In this document: piece after piece, positions 1 to 11,582 of the stretch
Numbering within the stretch: position 1 is the stretch's first letter
How the letters are laid out: every line of letters begins with the position of its first letter
Source: Micropterix aruncella
Lineage: Eukaryota > Arthropoda > Insecta > Lepidoptera > Micropterigidae
Direction of reading: 5' to 3'
Assembly: GCA_944548615.1 (NCBI GenBank)
Contig: OX155952.1
Location: forward strand, 1,763,001 to 1,827,000
Length of the DNA: 64,000 nucleotides
Translations under genes and position numbers: made by a program
The notes under the pieces: generated by a model
What the model saw: only the letters and a program-made list of their open reading frames with translations
Told to the model about the DNA's origin: nothing
Database searches by the model: none

Positions 1-490
1 TGCTACTGGATGGTTTGCGCACCGTGCGGCGACAGCTAATCGGTATGTGCAATCTGACTAATGTATACTGAAGGAGTCGAGAGACTATGGAAATACCATA
101 TACTGTTTCCTAAGCAGCGGCGGTGGGTGTTGACCTGTCGTCAACCACTTTTGAAACGACCAATTGTCTACCTGACTAAATGCCAATGGTCCGCGATATA
201 TTCAATTTGAATCTTCGTTGAATATACGGCAGGTAGAGTACGCACAATCGACTTCGAACCTGTAACCAGTCGGGAGGATCCTGATGGTTAGTTCCAGACG
301 GAGATATCTATACAAAACTGGTAGTCAGGGGGCGAGGCTCCCCGCTGGATACCTTTCTTTTAAGGCGTTGGCCTCTGACGGGCATGTTGCTAGACGGTAG
401 GTTTGTATTCGTCTCTTCTACGCCTATCTCACGGGAAATAGAACGATCGTTACCGTTAAAACTTCCTGAGGTGACAGGTTCGTCCGTTGA
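1..490 (+). repeat. Self-nesting 0.7 kb repeat family, copy 1 (left end outside window)
   Basis: This copy matches the copies at 13956-14575 and 43235-43955 over their 3' three quarters. Shared landmarks in order are ggatggtttgcgcaccg, the block around the 'agcagcggcggtggg' step, 'cgtaaccagtcgggagga', a 'taaggcgttggcctctgacg' segment, and the 3' end around 'cctgaggtgacaggttcg'. No polyA tail is visible. It lies beyond the last visible receptor exon, so it is probably intronic. The family is described at 22389-23102. Confidence 0.85.
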
Positions 491-740
491 CACCTTTAAG
501 TGTACAGTAACACTAGGGGCAAATACAATATTTTAAAATCTGCTTTGTATTTTTTTGTATTTGATGAAACATAAAAATATATATATATTATTTGGATCAA
601 GACGATTTAGTCAAACCATATTGGTGTTTAGACCGATGATTATAAGTATGAAAAAGATCCCCAAGTCTTAATTAGTAATACGCCAGCCAATCTATCGTCC
701 AATATAATGATAATACCTACTCATTTTTGAGCTATATTAC

Positions 741-849
741 CTCTAGTAAGGTGTCAAAAATAATCAAAGCGTAATTTTGCAGGAGTTCTTGACCTCTGAT
801 AACGACGAGATTAGGAAATAGTTGTGACAGCGATTTTAATCCGTGAACC
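741..849 (-). CDS. InR: Insulin-like receptor, internal exon (part of L1 domain)
   Basis: The exon encodes one split codon plus 36 residues, including [20 protein letters not shown]. This is the leucine-rich Receptor-L repeat that follows the 'SFPNL.EIT.YLL.YR' repeat in insulin receptors. The acceptor is a pyrimidine-rich tract ending ...ttattcgcag and the donor is gag|gtaata. The first base (G) completes an AG|G arginine codon begun in the exon at 3107-3281, so the two exons join as ...[12 protein letters not shown] without a frame break. In the family this is an extracellular ligand-binding domain of a receptor tyrosine kinase controlling growth and metabolism. The secreted decoy paralogue (SDR) also carries L domains, so that alternative remains open because no kinase domain is visible. 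Downstream exons lie beyond position 1. Confidence 0.88.
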
Positions 850-1149
850 CTGCGAATAAAAAGAAAAACAACATTGGTAAACTTGTAAGACATGAAATAA
901 AACTTTATTAGAGTTTGCATTTTGTATAAAATATGTACTCGTCCTGAAGGAGTCTTTCAAAAAAATACGGTTTTCTGATGAGATGTAATTTCAGGTTTAA
1001 TCAGATTTTCTGGGTAAACCTTGGCACCTGGCTTACACAAAAACTGGGATAGTGAAATAGAGACAAGACTCGCATCGAAATTGCACGCAGCGCCTTTGGA
1101 AAAATAAAAAAGGTCCTTTGCAATCCAAGCTTGAAAATCCCACTTTGAA

Positions 1150-1600
1150 TACGTTTCTCCAGTGCTACATCTAGCCCATACTTCTACGTGGATGGGAAGC
1201 CTGGACCATTTAGGAAGATCTCAGGAAACGTATAGAAGCATTCGAGATGTGGGCATACAGACGCATGATGTCGATAACTTGGACTCAAAAAGTCAGCAAT
1301 GCGGAAGTTCTACGGCGTGTAGGCTAAAAACGCAAGCATTGGCAGACCATCAAACAGCGCAAAGTTTCATACCAGGGTCACGTGCTTAGGCACGACAGGT
1401 ACGAACTCCTGCAACTCATTATGATGGGAAAAAATGCAGGGAAGAGACCTGGCCGTAGACGGTAATCTTGGCTGCGGAACATTCGAGAATGGACCGGGAT
1501 TACGAGTGTCGCCGAATTGTATTGCCTGGCGAAGGACAAAAAGAAGTACCCTAAGAAGAAGAAGATGAGACGTAAACATTTATTTTTTATTTTTTAAAGC
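1150..1600 (+). pseudogene. RTE-like LINE, decayed ORF C-terminus
   Basis: Frame-broken remains of the C-terminal end of a LINE reverse transcriptase. Around 1466-1545 the frame reads SWLRNIREWTGITSVAELY followed by a lysine-rich tail, typical of RTE-like LINE ORF ends in insects. Around 1225-1380 another frame gives a 'VSNAEVLRRV.LKTQALADH'-like stretch. Several frameshifts and stops are present, so this is a dead 5'-truncated insertion inside the receptor intron, opposite to the gene. The clade call is by motif memory only. Confidence 0.7.
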
Positions 1601-2378
1601 AAACATACAACAGAAAAAATACATTGTATGCTATAATTGGCAATAAGAGTTTTCAATATTTAGGATTGTTTTACTTTTTTAATTTGTAATGTTTGAATGA
1701 GAAAAGGGGCCTCAAACTTTGCTCTTTTTCTTCGAATACGCTTGGAGTTGATTTCGTGCACAAATATATGGACAACTAATTAGATATCACAAAAAAGGTT
1801 CAGCACAAAATTGAATTCACATCGTCTTAGCATACGCTGACCATTTTTTCAAAAACTCATTTATTTTATTAATGTAGACGTCACGTCACAATAAGCAAGA
1901 TTTTCTCTTTTTTTATATTGAATAAACCATATTTTTTCTTCAAAAATCACTCAAAATACATAATATTTAAATATTATAAAATAGAAGTGTTGACTGATAT
2001 CTATTTATCTATGAACGTTTTAGTTTATAAAGCTGGGATTTAGGCATAATTTCCAGAATTTTTTTATATTATGAATAAAAAATATCCCTATTTTTTTTTC
2101 ACTGTATCAGTCAGTACTTCTTTTTTATAATATTTAATTATTATTTATCTTGAGGGATTTTAGAAGAAAAAAGTATGGTTCATTCAAAGCAAAAAATACA
2201 AAATCTTACTTATTATGATGCCTAGATTACGAAAACAAAAGAAGATGTAATTCAATTTTGTGCTGAATACTTTTTGTGATATCTAATTACTTGTTCATAT
2301 ATTTGTGCACATATTATTTATATTGCCAATTATCGCATACAATATAATTTTTCCCTGTTGTATGTTTACATTTAAAAA
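1600..2378. mobile_element. Foldback (palindromic) MITE
   Basis: The left arm (about 1600-1900) is repeated as reverse complement at about 2160-2378. Matching landmarks are 'aaacatacaacag' with 'ctgttgtatgttt', 'tatgctataattggcaat' with 'attgccaattatcgcata', and 'gcacaaatatatggacaa' with 'ttgttcatatatttgtgc'. Similarity continues through 'agcacaaaattgaatt' toward a centre near 1990. There is no coding capacity. Exact ends and target duplication were not resolved. Confidence 0.75.
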
Positions 2379-3106
2379 ATACAAATCAAAAAACCGTTAA
2401 GCGTAGTTTTTTGAAGACTGGGATATTAAGGGCCAACATATCGCATACTCAAAATATGGCAAAACAAATTGCTAATGTTCAAAAGTCTCGGCTCGATGAA
2501 TATGTTGTTTGATGGATATCGATGTGGCTTTCTAGCAATAACCCTAGCTTATCTGCACTTTAATCAAGCATATGTTGCGCCGAGTGTGTACAACAACCCC
2601 ATCCTAACATACCAATATGCAATCGTATTGTGGGCTAGCGCGTAGATGAAGATCTAAGGTTTCATGCGATTAAAGTTTTATTTATTAAGATCCCGTATTT
2701 AAGAAATATCGATTAAAACGAACTTAAATAGATATTAAGTTAATGAATACTCTAAAAGAGTTAAAATACTTTCCGATTTCATTAGTTTGCCACTAAATAA
2801 TAATAAAAAAACAAGATAATAAATTAAAATAGGAACAAACAAAAAATAATGAAATTCTGTTGAATTTTATTGAAAAACATGCACACTCTGAAAAGCTTTT
2901 ATTTCATTTAAAACGTTCTTCGCCCTATTAACTTTGAAATTAAATGGGTAAAAAATAAAGTTCAGTAAAAGCGTTTTCGAAAATTTTCACTGATGTTCAC
3001 AGCGAAAATATCATAGTTTTTAGGAGTTTTACAAAACGACTCATTAATCGAAATGTTTCTTAGAACTTTATATATTTACATAAAATAATTAAGGCGATAT
3101 ACGCAC

Positions 3107-3281
3107 CTGTAGATGAGGAGATATCCAGTGATTTCGGTTAGGTTGGGAAAGGACAGATTCGCGTAGTCCGATTCGCCGTAGTTTTCCAAGAGGACTATGT
3201 GTAGCTGGCCCTCTATCACGCGGCAATCGGCCAATCGTCGCAGGCCGGACGGGTTGTTCCGGATATCTTGACTCCGGCATA
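3107..3281 (-). CDS. InR: Insulin-like receptor, exon with start of L1 domain
   Basis: The 175 nt exon carries 57 complete codons from CRSQDIRNNPSGLRRL through LSFPNLTEITGYLLIY. The start 'VC.S.DIRN.......L..C.VIEG' and the end 'FPNL.EIT.YLLIYR' are signature segments of the first Receptor-L domain of insulin receptors. The acceptor follows ccttgtccacag and the donor is ctacag|gtgcgt. The exon begins with TA, needing one base (G for valine) from an upstream exon, and ends with AG, giving arginine with the next exon at 849. No stop lies within it. An in-frame methionine lies upstream of the acceptor but the sequence before cag is intronic. The 5' exon with signal peptide was not identified in the window. 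Confidence 0.9.
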
Positions 3282-4740
3282 CTGTGGACAAGGAGACAAC
3301 TGTTTCTTTAGTGGCTGTGCGGCTAAACGAATACGAAGGCTTCTCATGTGACAAAAACAGTCACGCATGCTTCCTAATTTAGCGTCGCAGGCGAAATTTT
3401 TCAAAGATTTCGCGTGTATGGATTGAATTGGCTAATCCCTCATTTATTCAACAAAATTCCTCTAAATTTAAAAACTTATAACAATAAAAAATGTACAAAA
3501 AAACAAAAAAAAAAGAATTTAAAAGTAGTTAGCTTTAAAATAAGTGAAAGTTAAACACACGTGTAAATGATACGAATAAGATTCATATTTTATTTTATTA
3601 GCATTAAGTACGTTCATCTTTTTATGTAAATATTATTAAGGGGGTGGCTTTCTGTGCCGACTAATCCTTACTAATGTAGCAGATAATGCAGCAGATATAT
3701 TATAATATGGTCAAAATGGCCACTAAACTTGCACTGAAAGTCACCCTGTCATAATCTCCAGTAAGTAAGCCTTAGGCTTGGCTGGATTTTATACAAAACT
3801 GTATTTAAAAAAATGGTTATTATTTTTTTTTAAAACTAACTATTGCACTAAGAATACCCGAGGAGAAGGAATGGTAAAGGATGGAGAGAGAAAGAAAAGA
3901 TCTGGTTATGGATTACTTCATAGAGAGGTATAGCTGACGTGAGTCATAAATTATTGTAAAGAAGGCGAATTTCGTATATTTCCTGGGAGATCTGGACACC
4001 ATGGACACTGAAAGAGTATTCTTTCTCTACTTAGTCATTTTGTCCTTCCTTTCTCATTTTTTTTTTGTTATCTCTACAAAATATAAATTTTATGTTTATA
4101 ATGTTCTATGAAAATGAGGATCCCTATCTCTGCTATATCTCTATGTTATCTATCTACATCTCAAATGAATAACAATTGATATTTCAGTTTTGATTTTCTA
4201 ACATGATCGTAAATATGTCTACGTTTCAGATATCCCAACAAATTCAACAAATTATTGGGATCCCGTTTGGGATCCCAACAAATATACGTAGGCACATTAT
4301 TTAGTTACAAACTGGGGAACTATTTCGGAGTCGTGTCAAACAGTCTGTTTCGAAATGAATGCGACTCCGCTGTATCGTCAACAGTGAGTTATCGTGCAAT
4401 GGTTAGGGTATTTGTTTTTTTTTTCTTCCACTAAATTTGAAACAATGGATCGGTCTGTGATGCGGTGTCAACGCGATAGTGCGAAATACCACACTATTGC
4501 GTGGAACAATTCCACCATTGACACAAAAGCTCCGTGGTTGCGTTAGTTAAAGGAATGCTGAAGATAATTGGCCTGGGAAAATCGGACGTCTCTGACGGGC
4601 AACACAACTAGTTAGATATATAAGGCGCCAAAGACATGCTAATGGAAAGTTCTTTATTACATACTTAACCAAATGTTAGTAGCATTTCATTATATTTAAT
4701 TCATTTAAAAGCATAATTGTTCTTTGTTGTTTTCATTTTT
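3282..4740. other. AT-rich non-coding DNA, probably receptor intron or upstream
   Basis: No gene is seen. The only structure noted is at about 4250-4285, where two copies of gggatccc flank a gttt spacer next to repeated 'caacaaat', making a small GGGATCCC-based hairpin. Confidence 0.5.
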
Positions 4741-5490
4741 ATCCGATCGTTTTTAATGAAAACTCCGATTATCCGAGATTGATAAAAATCTATCTCGGAT
4801 AGCCAAATGAAATCACTAAATACACGCACCTACTTCAAACGTAGGTACCGGAAGTGTACACCAATCAAGTAGTGATGTTCAAGACTCAAAGAAGGAATCA
4901 AATAGAACCATTGCACACTGGGCGTCGAAAATAGAAAATTGGTCATACCTTGCAAAGCAGTCAAAATGTCCTCGATCGGGACTGAAAACAATAATAATCC
5001 TGTTCGACAACCCAGGGGGGGTTTCAAGGTCGTGACCTATCCTCGACTCTACGACTCTGCTGTTATAGCCACACTTCGTATCCTTTCCGTTTCCATACAT
5101 ATTATAAAATCAATTGTTTGTCTATCTGTCTGTCTGTTAATAAATTGAGAACCACTGGACTCATTTCGTTTGGGTTTTTTCCTAAACGAAGCTTGTACAT
5201 TCCCACTAGTTTAAGCTATGAAATCTAAATCGGTCAAATAGTTTCCGAGATACATAATGACAGTCAAGTCGGATAAAAAAGTGCCAAATCTAAAACTTCG
5301 TTCGTCACTTCCGCTATTAATGATGAATTTCACTCCGTTAAGCTTTGGTTGTGCAGTGCCAGTGAACAAAATCCGAAAACTCCCGTAACAATCAATCTCG
5401 GATCAGATAGTCATATGAAATCACTAAATACACGCACCCACTTCAAAAGTAGGTAGTGAAAATGTACACCTATCAAGTAGTAAAGTATAA
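4741..5490. repeat. Pair of spaced direct repeats
   Basis: A block of about 130 bp at 4741-4875 ('gaaatcactaaatacacgca' then 'acttcaaa.gtaggta' then 'gtgtacacc.atcaagtagt') recurs at about 5370-5490 in the same orientation. The interior holds 'ttgtttgtctatctgtctgt' and other sequence that looks repetitive. This could be a long-terminal-repeat-like pair or two copies of an interspersed repeat. There is no coding sequence. Confidence 0.55.
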
Positions 5491-6225
5491 ATTTTACCAG
5501 CGATAAAAGGGACGTAAAATTGCGTTGATGAATTTGTTCGTATACAAGTATACTTAATTACGATAAAAGCTCCTCGCCCCCCGTGCAGTCGAGCGATGTT
5601 TTGAATGACGAACCAATTCAGATAAATTGATTAATTTTCAAGAGTGCCCTTTGCAATCATGAGATTGCTGGTTCTTCTTTTTCTTTCAACAGGCTTATAA
5701 TTTTATGGAACTGAACAAAAAGCTGCAACGTCTTTTCTGAAAGAATTAAACATCTGTTTGTTATAAATTTTTCAAGGAATAATCTCATGGATTTAATTAA
5801 GCATGCATTAAAGCTCTGGCTCAAAATCAAATGTTATGAGCATTTGTTATGCAATCATAATTGTTTATATATAGTGAGCATAACAAATGTTAAGAGCATG
5901 ACAATATATAAAAACAAATATTACAACGTAAATGACCTTTTAAACGATAATGACCCATAAATATTATAACATTGTAGCTTTCATTTCATTCTAGCTTTAT
6001 TTTCTGATAAACCGTAGATAGGTACTTTAATAATACCACGATGATATTTTAGTTCAAATTCGAACTGACATTTTCCTTAATATCTAGTAACGGATATTTA
6101 CTATAATAATGTAGATATTGGTTGTGATTATATTTATTATTCTTATTAATATGTTTAAACCTTTATGTTTTTTCGTATTTGTTTTCCTTTTACTTGTGAA
6201 ATAAATTATATTTAATTAAAGAAAA
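5491..6225. other. AT-rich non-coding DNA
   Basis: Nothing recognised apart from short inverted words around 5830-5910 ('gagcatttgttatg', 'cataacaaatgttaagagc'). Confidence 0.5.
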
Positions 6226-7455
6226 TATAGATGAATTCGTCATCGTCTAAACGATGGCTTGACAATAATCTTTTGACGCTAAACGAGTACAAGACTAAAT
6301 ATATGACCTTTAGCATCGACAATAGACATCATCCCAATACTAACCACCATATTACGTTACATAAATGCGACTACGTGAACTGTACATGTTTACCACTTGA
6401 ACGCACGAACACAATAAAATATCTAGGAATAGTCATTGACCAAAATCTAAAATGGACACAACACATTGAGGCTACGACTAAACGGACTAGAAAGTTGATT
6501 TATATATTTAAAAATATAAGAAGCATACTCAACATTAACCTACTACGGACTGTTTACTATGCACTGGCGCAGACTCTACTTACATACGGACAAATCGGTT
6601 GGGGCGGTATGGCAAGAACAAATCTTGACTCACTGGTCAAAGCGCAAAAGGCTTTGCTCAGAGTCATTAACAAGAAGCCATATCGCTCCCCGTCAGACGA
6701 CCTATATACTATATACAGACTTTAAAGTACTTGACGTACGCCAACTATACATACGCGCTGTTCTGGTGCGCTATCGGAGGGACCTCAAGACGAACACGGA
6801 TAAAGACAACCCAGAGCACAAACACAACACTAGACACAAAGACAAACAGATTCAACCAAAAATGAGGACTGTATACGGACAACGACACTACGCATATCTC
6901 GGACCTAAACTCTATAATATATTTAACTCGTACACAGGACAGATCTTAAACATAACCGACAACCAGGTCAAGAGACGGGTGTCTCATTGGCTCTCAAATT
7001 ATACTAGAGATGAATGCGAAAGTATGATATATTAAAATATTTTATTTCTAACCACAAAATATAGGATATATAGATGTAAATTATGGATATGTATACAGAT
7101 ATACAAATTATAATATGTTATATTTTATTATGTTATACCTACTATATTATATATAAATATGCTACATTATTTTATATGTTATAACATATGATATTATATT
7201 ATATTGTAATATGTTAAATTATATTATTTATATTATATTATGCTAAATTATATTACGTATTGTTTTTTTAAAGACGGAAGAAGGACAGCAGGCAAGGCGT
7301 ACAGGCTCAGCAAATAATACCACAGAACTATGTATCCATCACCCCAACACAGGCGTATACCTAGTGGGGTGATGTAATCCTGACAAGTTAATGCCCTTTC
7401 GCGATTTTCTTCATATGTGTTCTTTTAAAATGTGTTAAATAAATGAACGCAATCT
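6226..7455 (+). mobile_element. CR1/jockey-like LINE, 5'-truncated
   Basis: An open frame at 6231-6725 starts inside the reverse transcriptase, downstream of the YADD motif (WLDNNLLTLNEYKTKYM, then KYLGIVIDQNLKWTQHI, then LLTYGQIGWGG). These are the conserved palm and thumb blocks of this LINE group. A frameshift near 6715 moves the reading to the frame ending at 7035, which carries the C-terminal HNTRHKDKQI and GPKLYNIF motifs. About 400 bp of AT-rich 3' UTR follows. The element was truncated on insertion and later frameshifted, so it is inactive. Confidence 0.8.
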
Positions 7456-7554
7456 TTTTTATGTAACTATAAAAAATAGGATAAATATATAAAAAAATAA
7501 AAAAAATTGAATAGCACATTATATAGTACCGATCGATGTTGTACGACCAACTTA

Positions 7555-7838
7555 GGGGCTCTGTAGACGATCAAGCATGCGCATCGCGTCGCAGGCTGGG
7601 ACGGGATATTTTTTTTATATTTACCAAAAATTGTCTTATTTTGTAGTTTATACCAGGGAATCACGTCATTCATCAATCAATTACGTCTAATTAACCTGAC
7701 TCCCTGGTATACAACTACAAAATTAGGCATTTTTGGTAAATATTAAAAAATATATTTGCTTATATCCTGCGGTTTACGATCCCCTCCCAGCCCACGACGC
7801 GATGCTTGACAATCATGCTTGATCGTCTAGAGAGCCCC
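7555..7838. mobile_element. TTA-flanked palindromic MITE, copy 1
   Basis: The termini are GGGGCTCTGTAGACGATC and its near reverse complement gatcgtctagagagcccc. They are flanked by TTA at 7552-7554 and 7839-7841. A 3 bp TTA/TAA duplication is the PIF/Harbinger signature. The interior is largely palindromic ('tataccaggga' with 'tccctggtata', 'tttaccaaaaa' with 'ttttggtaaa'). A second copy lies at 61546-61841. No coding capacity. Confidence 0.85.
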
Positions 7839-8069
7839 TTACTGTTCTCAAAAAAAAATATTTTCTTTTCATACATTTCAATTATCGCAGATTTTGCTCC
7901 TGTAATATAAATTTGATTTTCAACAATCACCCACTACATCCAGGGATGGCGGCCGATCGACAGCGGTCTACGATGGAAATTATCAACATAATATACTTTT
8001 ACATTTTGAACATATATATGACAATGACATAAGTATAAAGATTACATGTATATAAAAGTGACATGTATA

Positions 8070-8740
8070 GAGAATTTTTCTCCTCCAGAAAAGAGCGGTA
8101 CGCAGTTTATATAGAGTCTCACCAAGAAGTTCTTGTAAGCCGCAATTTGTAAAATCAGGAATAATGACTCTATTTTCTTCTTACATCTACCAAAATATTA
8201 TGTACGCTCGTAGACACCTAACAGAAGCTCCGGTGAATAGTGATTTTCATCATCACGATACGAGGAAGAAATCTAATCTCCGCATAAACCGACAGCGACT
8301 GAGCAAAGTGCGATACAGTTTTATTCACCAAAATTTGTCCTTCTATAATAAGATTCCAGAGGAAATAAAAAGCCTTGGAGAGGACCAATTTAAAAAGATA
8401 ATTATACATAATTTGGTAAGAAACCCAATTTATGGTATAAGGGAGTTTGAAAATTCTGAGTTTATTTTCCATGTTGATGATTAATGAAATGCGTAAAGTT
8501 TTAAACATAATGGTATTATGATAGCTGACATTCTAATTTTCAAATAATTTATTATACATCTATTCATTTTAAAAAAAATACGAAGGCATATTGCTGGATT
8601 GACAATAAAATATATATTGTTTGATTATTCTACATAAAATTTGCATTTCTATTTTAATATATTATTCTCCCTGACTCTTAAATCACATTAGTAAATTTTG
8701 ATTATTTGTATGTAGGTAATATTGAATAAAATATTACAGC
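8070..8740 (+). mobile_element. CR1/jockey-like LINE 3' fragment (ORF tail 8088-8484)
   Basis: An open frame from about 8088 reads FLLQKRAVRSLY, then SCKPQFVKSGIMTL, then IYQNIMYARRHL, and ends at 8484. Motifs HHDTRKKSNLRI and FYNKIPEEIKSL are the C-terminal LINE signature (H.TR.K ... YNKLP..IK). It is the same family as the minus-strand fragment at 48864-49701. The insertion is 5'-truncated near 8070. The 3' UTR runs to about 8740; its exact end is unclear. Confidence 0.75.
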
Positions 8741-8846
8741 CATGACAACTATCACGATAGTTACGTTTTTAATAATAATTTTTTTACCATTTAATTGTGT
8801 GACGCATCCAAGTGTAGGAATGCCTATCTACTGGAGTAGTTGATTG

Positions 8847-9657
8847 GAGTCCGGGTCATAACATCTAAAGCGCAGAGCTTCTAAAATCGAAACGCACGCA
8901 TTTTAGATACTCTGGCCCGTAAACCGCGATAATATCGGATGAGGTGCAGAACATCTAAATTAGATGCTCTGGCCTTTAGATGTATTGAGCCGCCTTCGAA
9001 ATGAAATAAATACATCGATTTCATTTAACAGGTCAGAACATCTAAAAAATCACGACTGTGACATAGCTCCTGCTACTTTTTACGGTTAAATGATATTTGA
9101 TAAATAGCAGTCATAGACGGATGTTGTGTTACCAGGCGTATCGGAAAGTTTTCCGATATATTATCTGGTGTTAGGTTTCCGAAACTATGAAAACTATCGC
9201 AGAGTAGGCTCTTACATCGAAGGAAGGACCATACGTTAATTATAATTTAGTTTTTTAACGTCTCTCTCCTTGAAAATTCAAGTATATTCGGTTGCAGGAC
9301 AATAATTAATATTATATTTATATTTACGTATTATCTCAAAACAGAGGAAACCTGGCAACAATTGACGTTCCTTAAAGCGCTATTTTTCGGTAGCAGACAG
9401 ACCGTTATAATTCACAGGTTGCTACATTTTAGATGTTCTGACCCCAGTTGCTACTTTAGATGTTCTGCCCGTTTTTACTGAAATGTAATTTATTATAACG
9501 GAGGGGCAGAACATCTAAAGCTCAGTGCGTCTAAAATTGCAAAGCACTGCATTTACTTCATTTTAGATGCTATGACCCGAAAACACGAAAATATCGTGTG
9601 AGGCTCAGATCGTATAATTTTAGATGTTCTGAGCTTTAGATGCTCTGACCCGGTCCG
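8847..9657. mobile_element. Non-autonomous DNA transposon with 8 bp TSD and repeated internal motif
   Basis: The 8 bp word gttgattg occurs at both 8839-8846 and 9658-9665. Inside it the ends match as imperfect inverted repeats sharing CCGGGTCA..RCATCTAAAG. The motif cagaacatctaaa and its reverse complement tttagatgttctg recur about 12 times (near 8861, 8901, 8949, 8962, 8975, 9035, 9428, 9453, 9507, 9562, 9618, 9634), clustered in both ends. An 8 bp duplication and multiple subterminal motifs fit the hAT superfamily, though the terminal bases are not the usual CAG. No transposase. Confidence 0.8.
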
Positions 9658-9827
9658 GTTGATTGTATTGTATTGTATAAAAATAAACTATGATATGAAA
9701 TATGAATATAAAAATAAACTATGAATTGTTGAGAAACTGTGAACTATGTGAACAATAAAAATTATGAACAAGAAACTATGAACTGTTATGAACTAAAAAC
9801 TATGAGCTTCCCCTGTTGCACATTAGC

Positions 9828-10020
9828 TTCTCCATTTGTCGTCTGTGAGGGTCCATATCGGCGCTTACTTAGCAACAGGCATTATTTGCAGAGACACCAC
9901 TTTATAATAAATAGTTCTGAATAATTGCCTATAATAAATGGTTGCTTCTCCATTCGATGCCTGCGAGGGTCCAGTTCGGTGCTTAGCAACACGCATTATT
10001 TGCGCAGACACAACTTTATA
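9828..10020. repeat. Tandem duplication, unit about 116 bp
   Basis: 'gcttctccattygtygtctg' through 'gagggtcca..tcggygctta', 'agcaacaggcattatttgc' and 'agacaccactttata' occurs at 9828-9912 and, diverged, at 9944-10020. The preceding 9740-9805 has short repeated 'tatgaact' words. No gene. Confidence 0.7.
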
Positions 10021-10025
10021 GTTCA

Positions 10026-10905
10026 TGAGCTCGCTATCAGAGATGTGCGATTTTGTTAAAGTGATAATGTCATTATTATTACGGTATAATAAGTAAGTAC
10101 ATACCGGAAGTTGTTCAAGAAACAGTGACGCTAGACTCTAATTAAGCGGCAAATAACCAATAAGGACTAAAAGTGCGAATTGGTATAGTATTGAAATATA
10201 AACTTACGAGATTTCATTTTATAGATGAAGGTAGCTGTAGTGCATGATTTACAACCTAACCATGACCGAGAAAAATAGCCTAAATTGACTTTATCCGTTT
10301 TAATATTTTGAAATAAAGATGCAATTGCTGGAGATTCGAAATCGCAGAAATCTACACATCCTATCCAAGTTGCCCAATGTGATCAACAATCTATTACGAG
10401 TATCATCTTGGGCCTAAGATATTACCTACATATTTATTTATCTTTTTTCTGACATTTTAATTTTTTTCTAAGATATTCTCAAAATATAGCAAAAAGATCA
10501 GCCTCAATATCTCAATATATAGGAAAAAACTGATTTCTTGGTTGCTTGGTTCTGGAAGGTTTCGAATCTACCAAGAGCTCAATATTTAGCTCTACTTGAC
10601 TATCTCTTTGTGATTATATTTTATTATTTTATTGTGACTATTTTTTTTAAAATATTAGAACTTTTATTTATATTTATGTTATTATTGTATGTTTTTTTAA
10701 TAAGCATATGTTAGGTGTATTTTATTATATAATAATTTAATATTTATATTTTTTGTGTTTTCTGTTGAGTATTTTTTTTAGTTTCACTTATAATTGCCAC
10801 TTATAAGCTTATAATTTTCCGTCTAAAACTTTTTTTGTTTCTTTGACTTTTTGTAAACTAGTTTTTCCTCTTTTAAACATGTATGGCATTTAGCCTTCTT
10901 TAATT
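10026..10905. other. AT-rich non-coding DNA
   Basis: Nothing recognised. Confidence 0.5.
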
Positions 10906-11582
10906 ATTCTCCTAAACAACATGTATTTTCATGTTTTAGGAGTCGTTGACTTATGGTATGTTAAACCCACATTTAATCACAAATAATTTTAGGTATCATA
11001 ATCCCAGGAAATGGAACTTACCGTGTAAAATAGTGAAATTCTCAAATTTTCTTCGAAGCTACACTTTTTGTTGTCACGGAGAGGTAAGTTTTTCATAATC
11101 ATGATGACATAACTATGGCGGCTTGTAAATATATTTTAACGTTGACTTTATATGCCCTCACGTCTTTGTAAAAAAACTCATTTTGAATATTTTTAGAAAT
11201 GTTCAACGGAATTACATTTTTAGTTGAAATCCTTGTGGATTATTTTTTGGGAGAAATGTATTTTTATGTACATAAAAAAGAAAGCTTTATTAATAAAAGC
11301 AATAAAAAACCCTATTTTTTTTAATATTTAGATTTTTTTAACGTGAGGGCATATAATGTCAAAGTTTATGAATATTTATAAGCCGCCGTAGTCAGTTGTC
11401 ATCATGATTACGAAAAACTTACCTTACCGTAAACATTCTCGCCCTGACGACAAAAAGTGTAACTTCGAAGAAAAATTGAGATATGATTATTATGGCTAAA
11501 ATTATTTGAGATTAAATGTGAGTATAACATACCATAAATCAACGACTATAAAAACATAAAAATACATGTTGTTTAGGAGAAT
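10906..11582. mobile_element. Foldback (palindromic) MITE, 677 bp
   Basis: The ends ATTCTCCTAAACAACATGTA (10906) and the reverse complement ending at 11582 match. Homology continues inward on both arms: 'cataccataa' words, 'cttcgaagctacactttttg' with 'aaaaagtgtaacttcgaag', 'catgatgaca' with 'tgtcatcatg', and 'atatgccctcacg' with 'cgtgagggcatat'. The centre is near 11245. Arms are about 330 bp and clearly diverged. No coding capacity. Confidence 0.85.

Larger units (their letters stand above)
850..3106 (-). other. Receptor intron between the two L1 exons
   Basis: This 2257 bp intron is bounded by donor gtgcgt (3106-3101) and acceptor cgcag (854-850). It holds a decayed LINE tail (1150-1600) in antisense orientation and a foldback element (1600-2378). 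The remainder (850-1150 and 2379-3106) is AT-rich with nothing recognised. Confidence 0.85.

Noticed and set aside
3076..3354. Treating the whole minus-strand frame around the receptor exon as coding
   Set aside because: Clear acceptor (3282) and donor (3106) limit the coding part to 3107-3281; the outer residues are intron.
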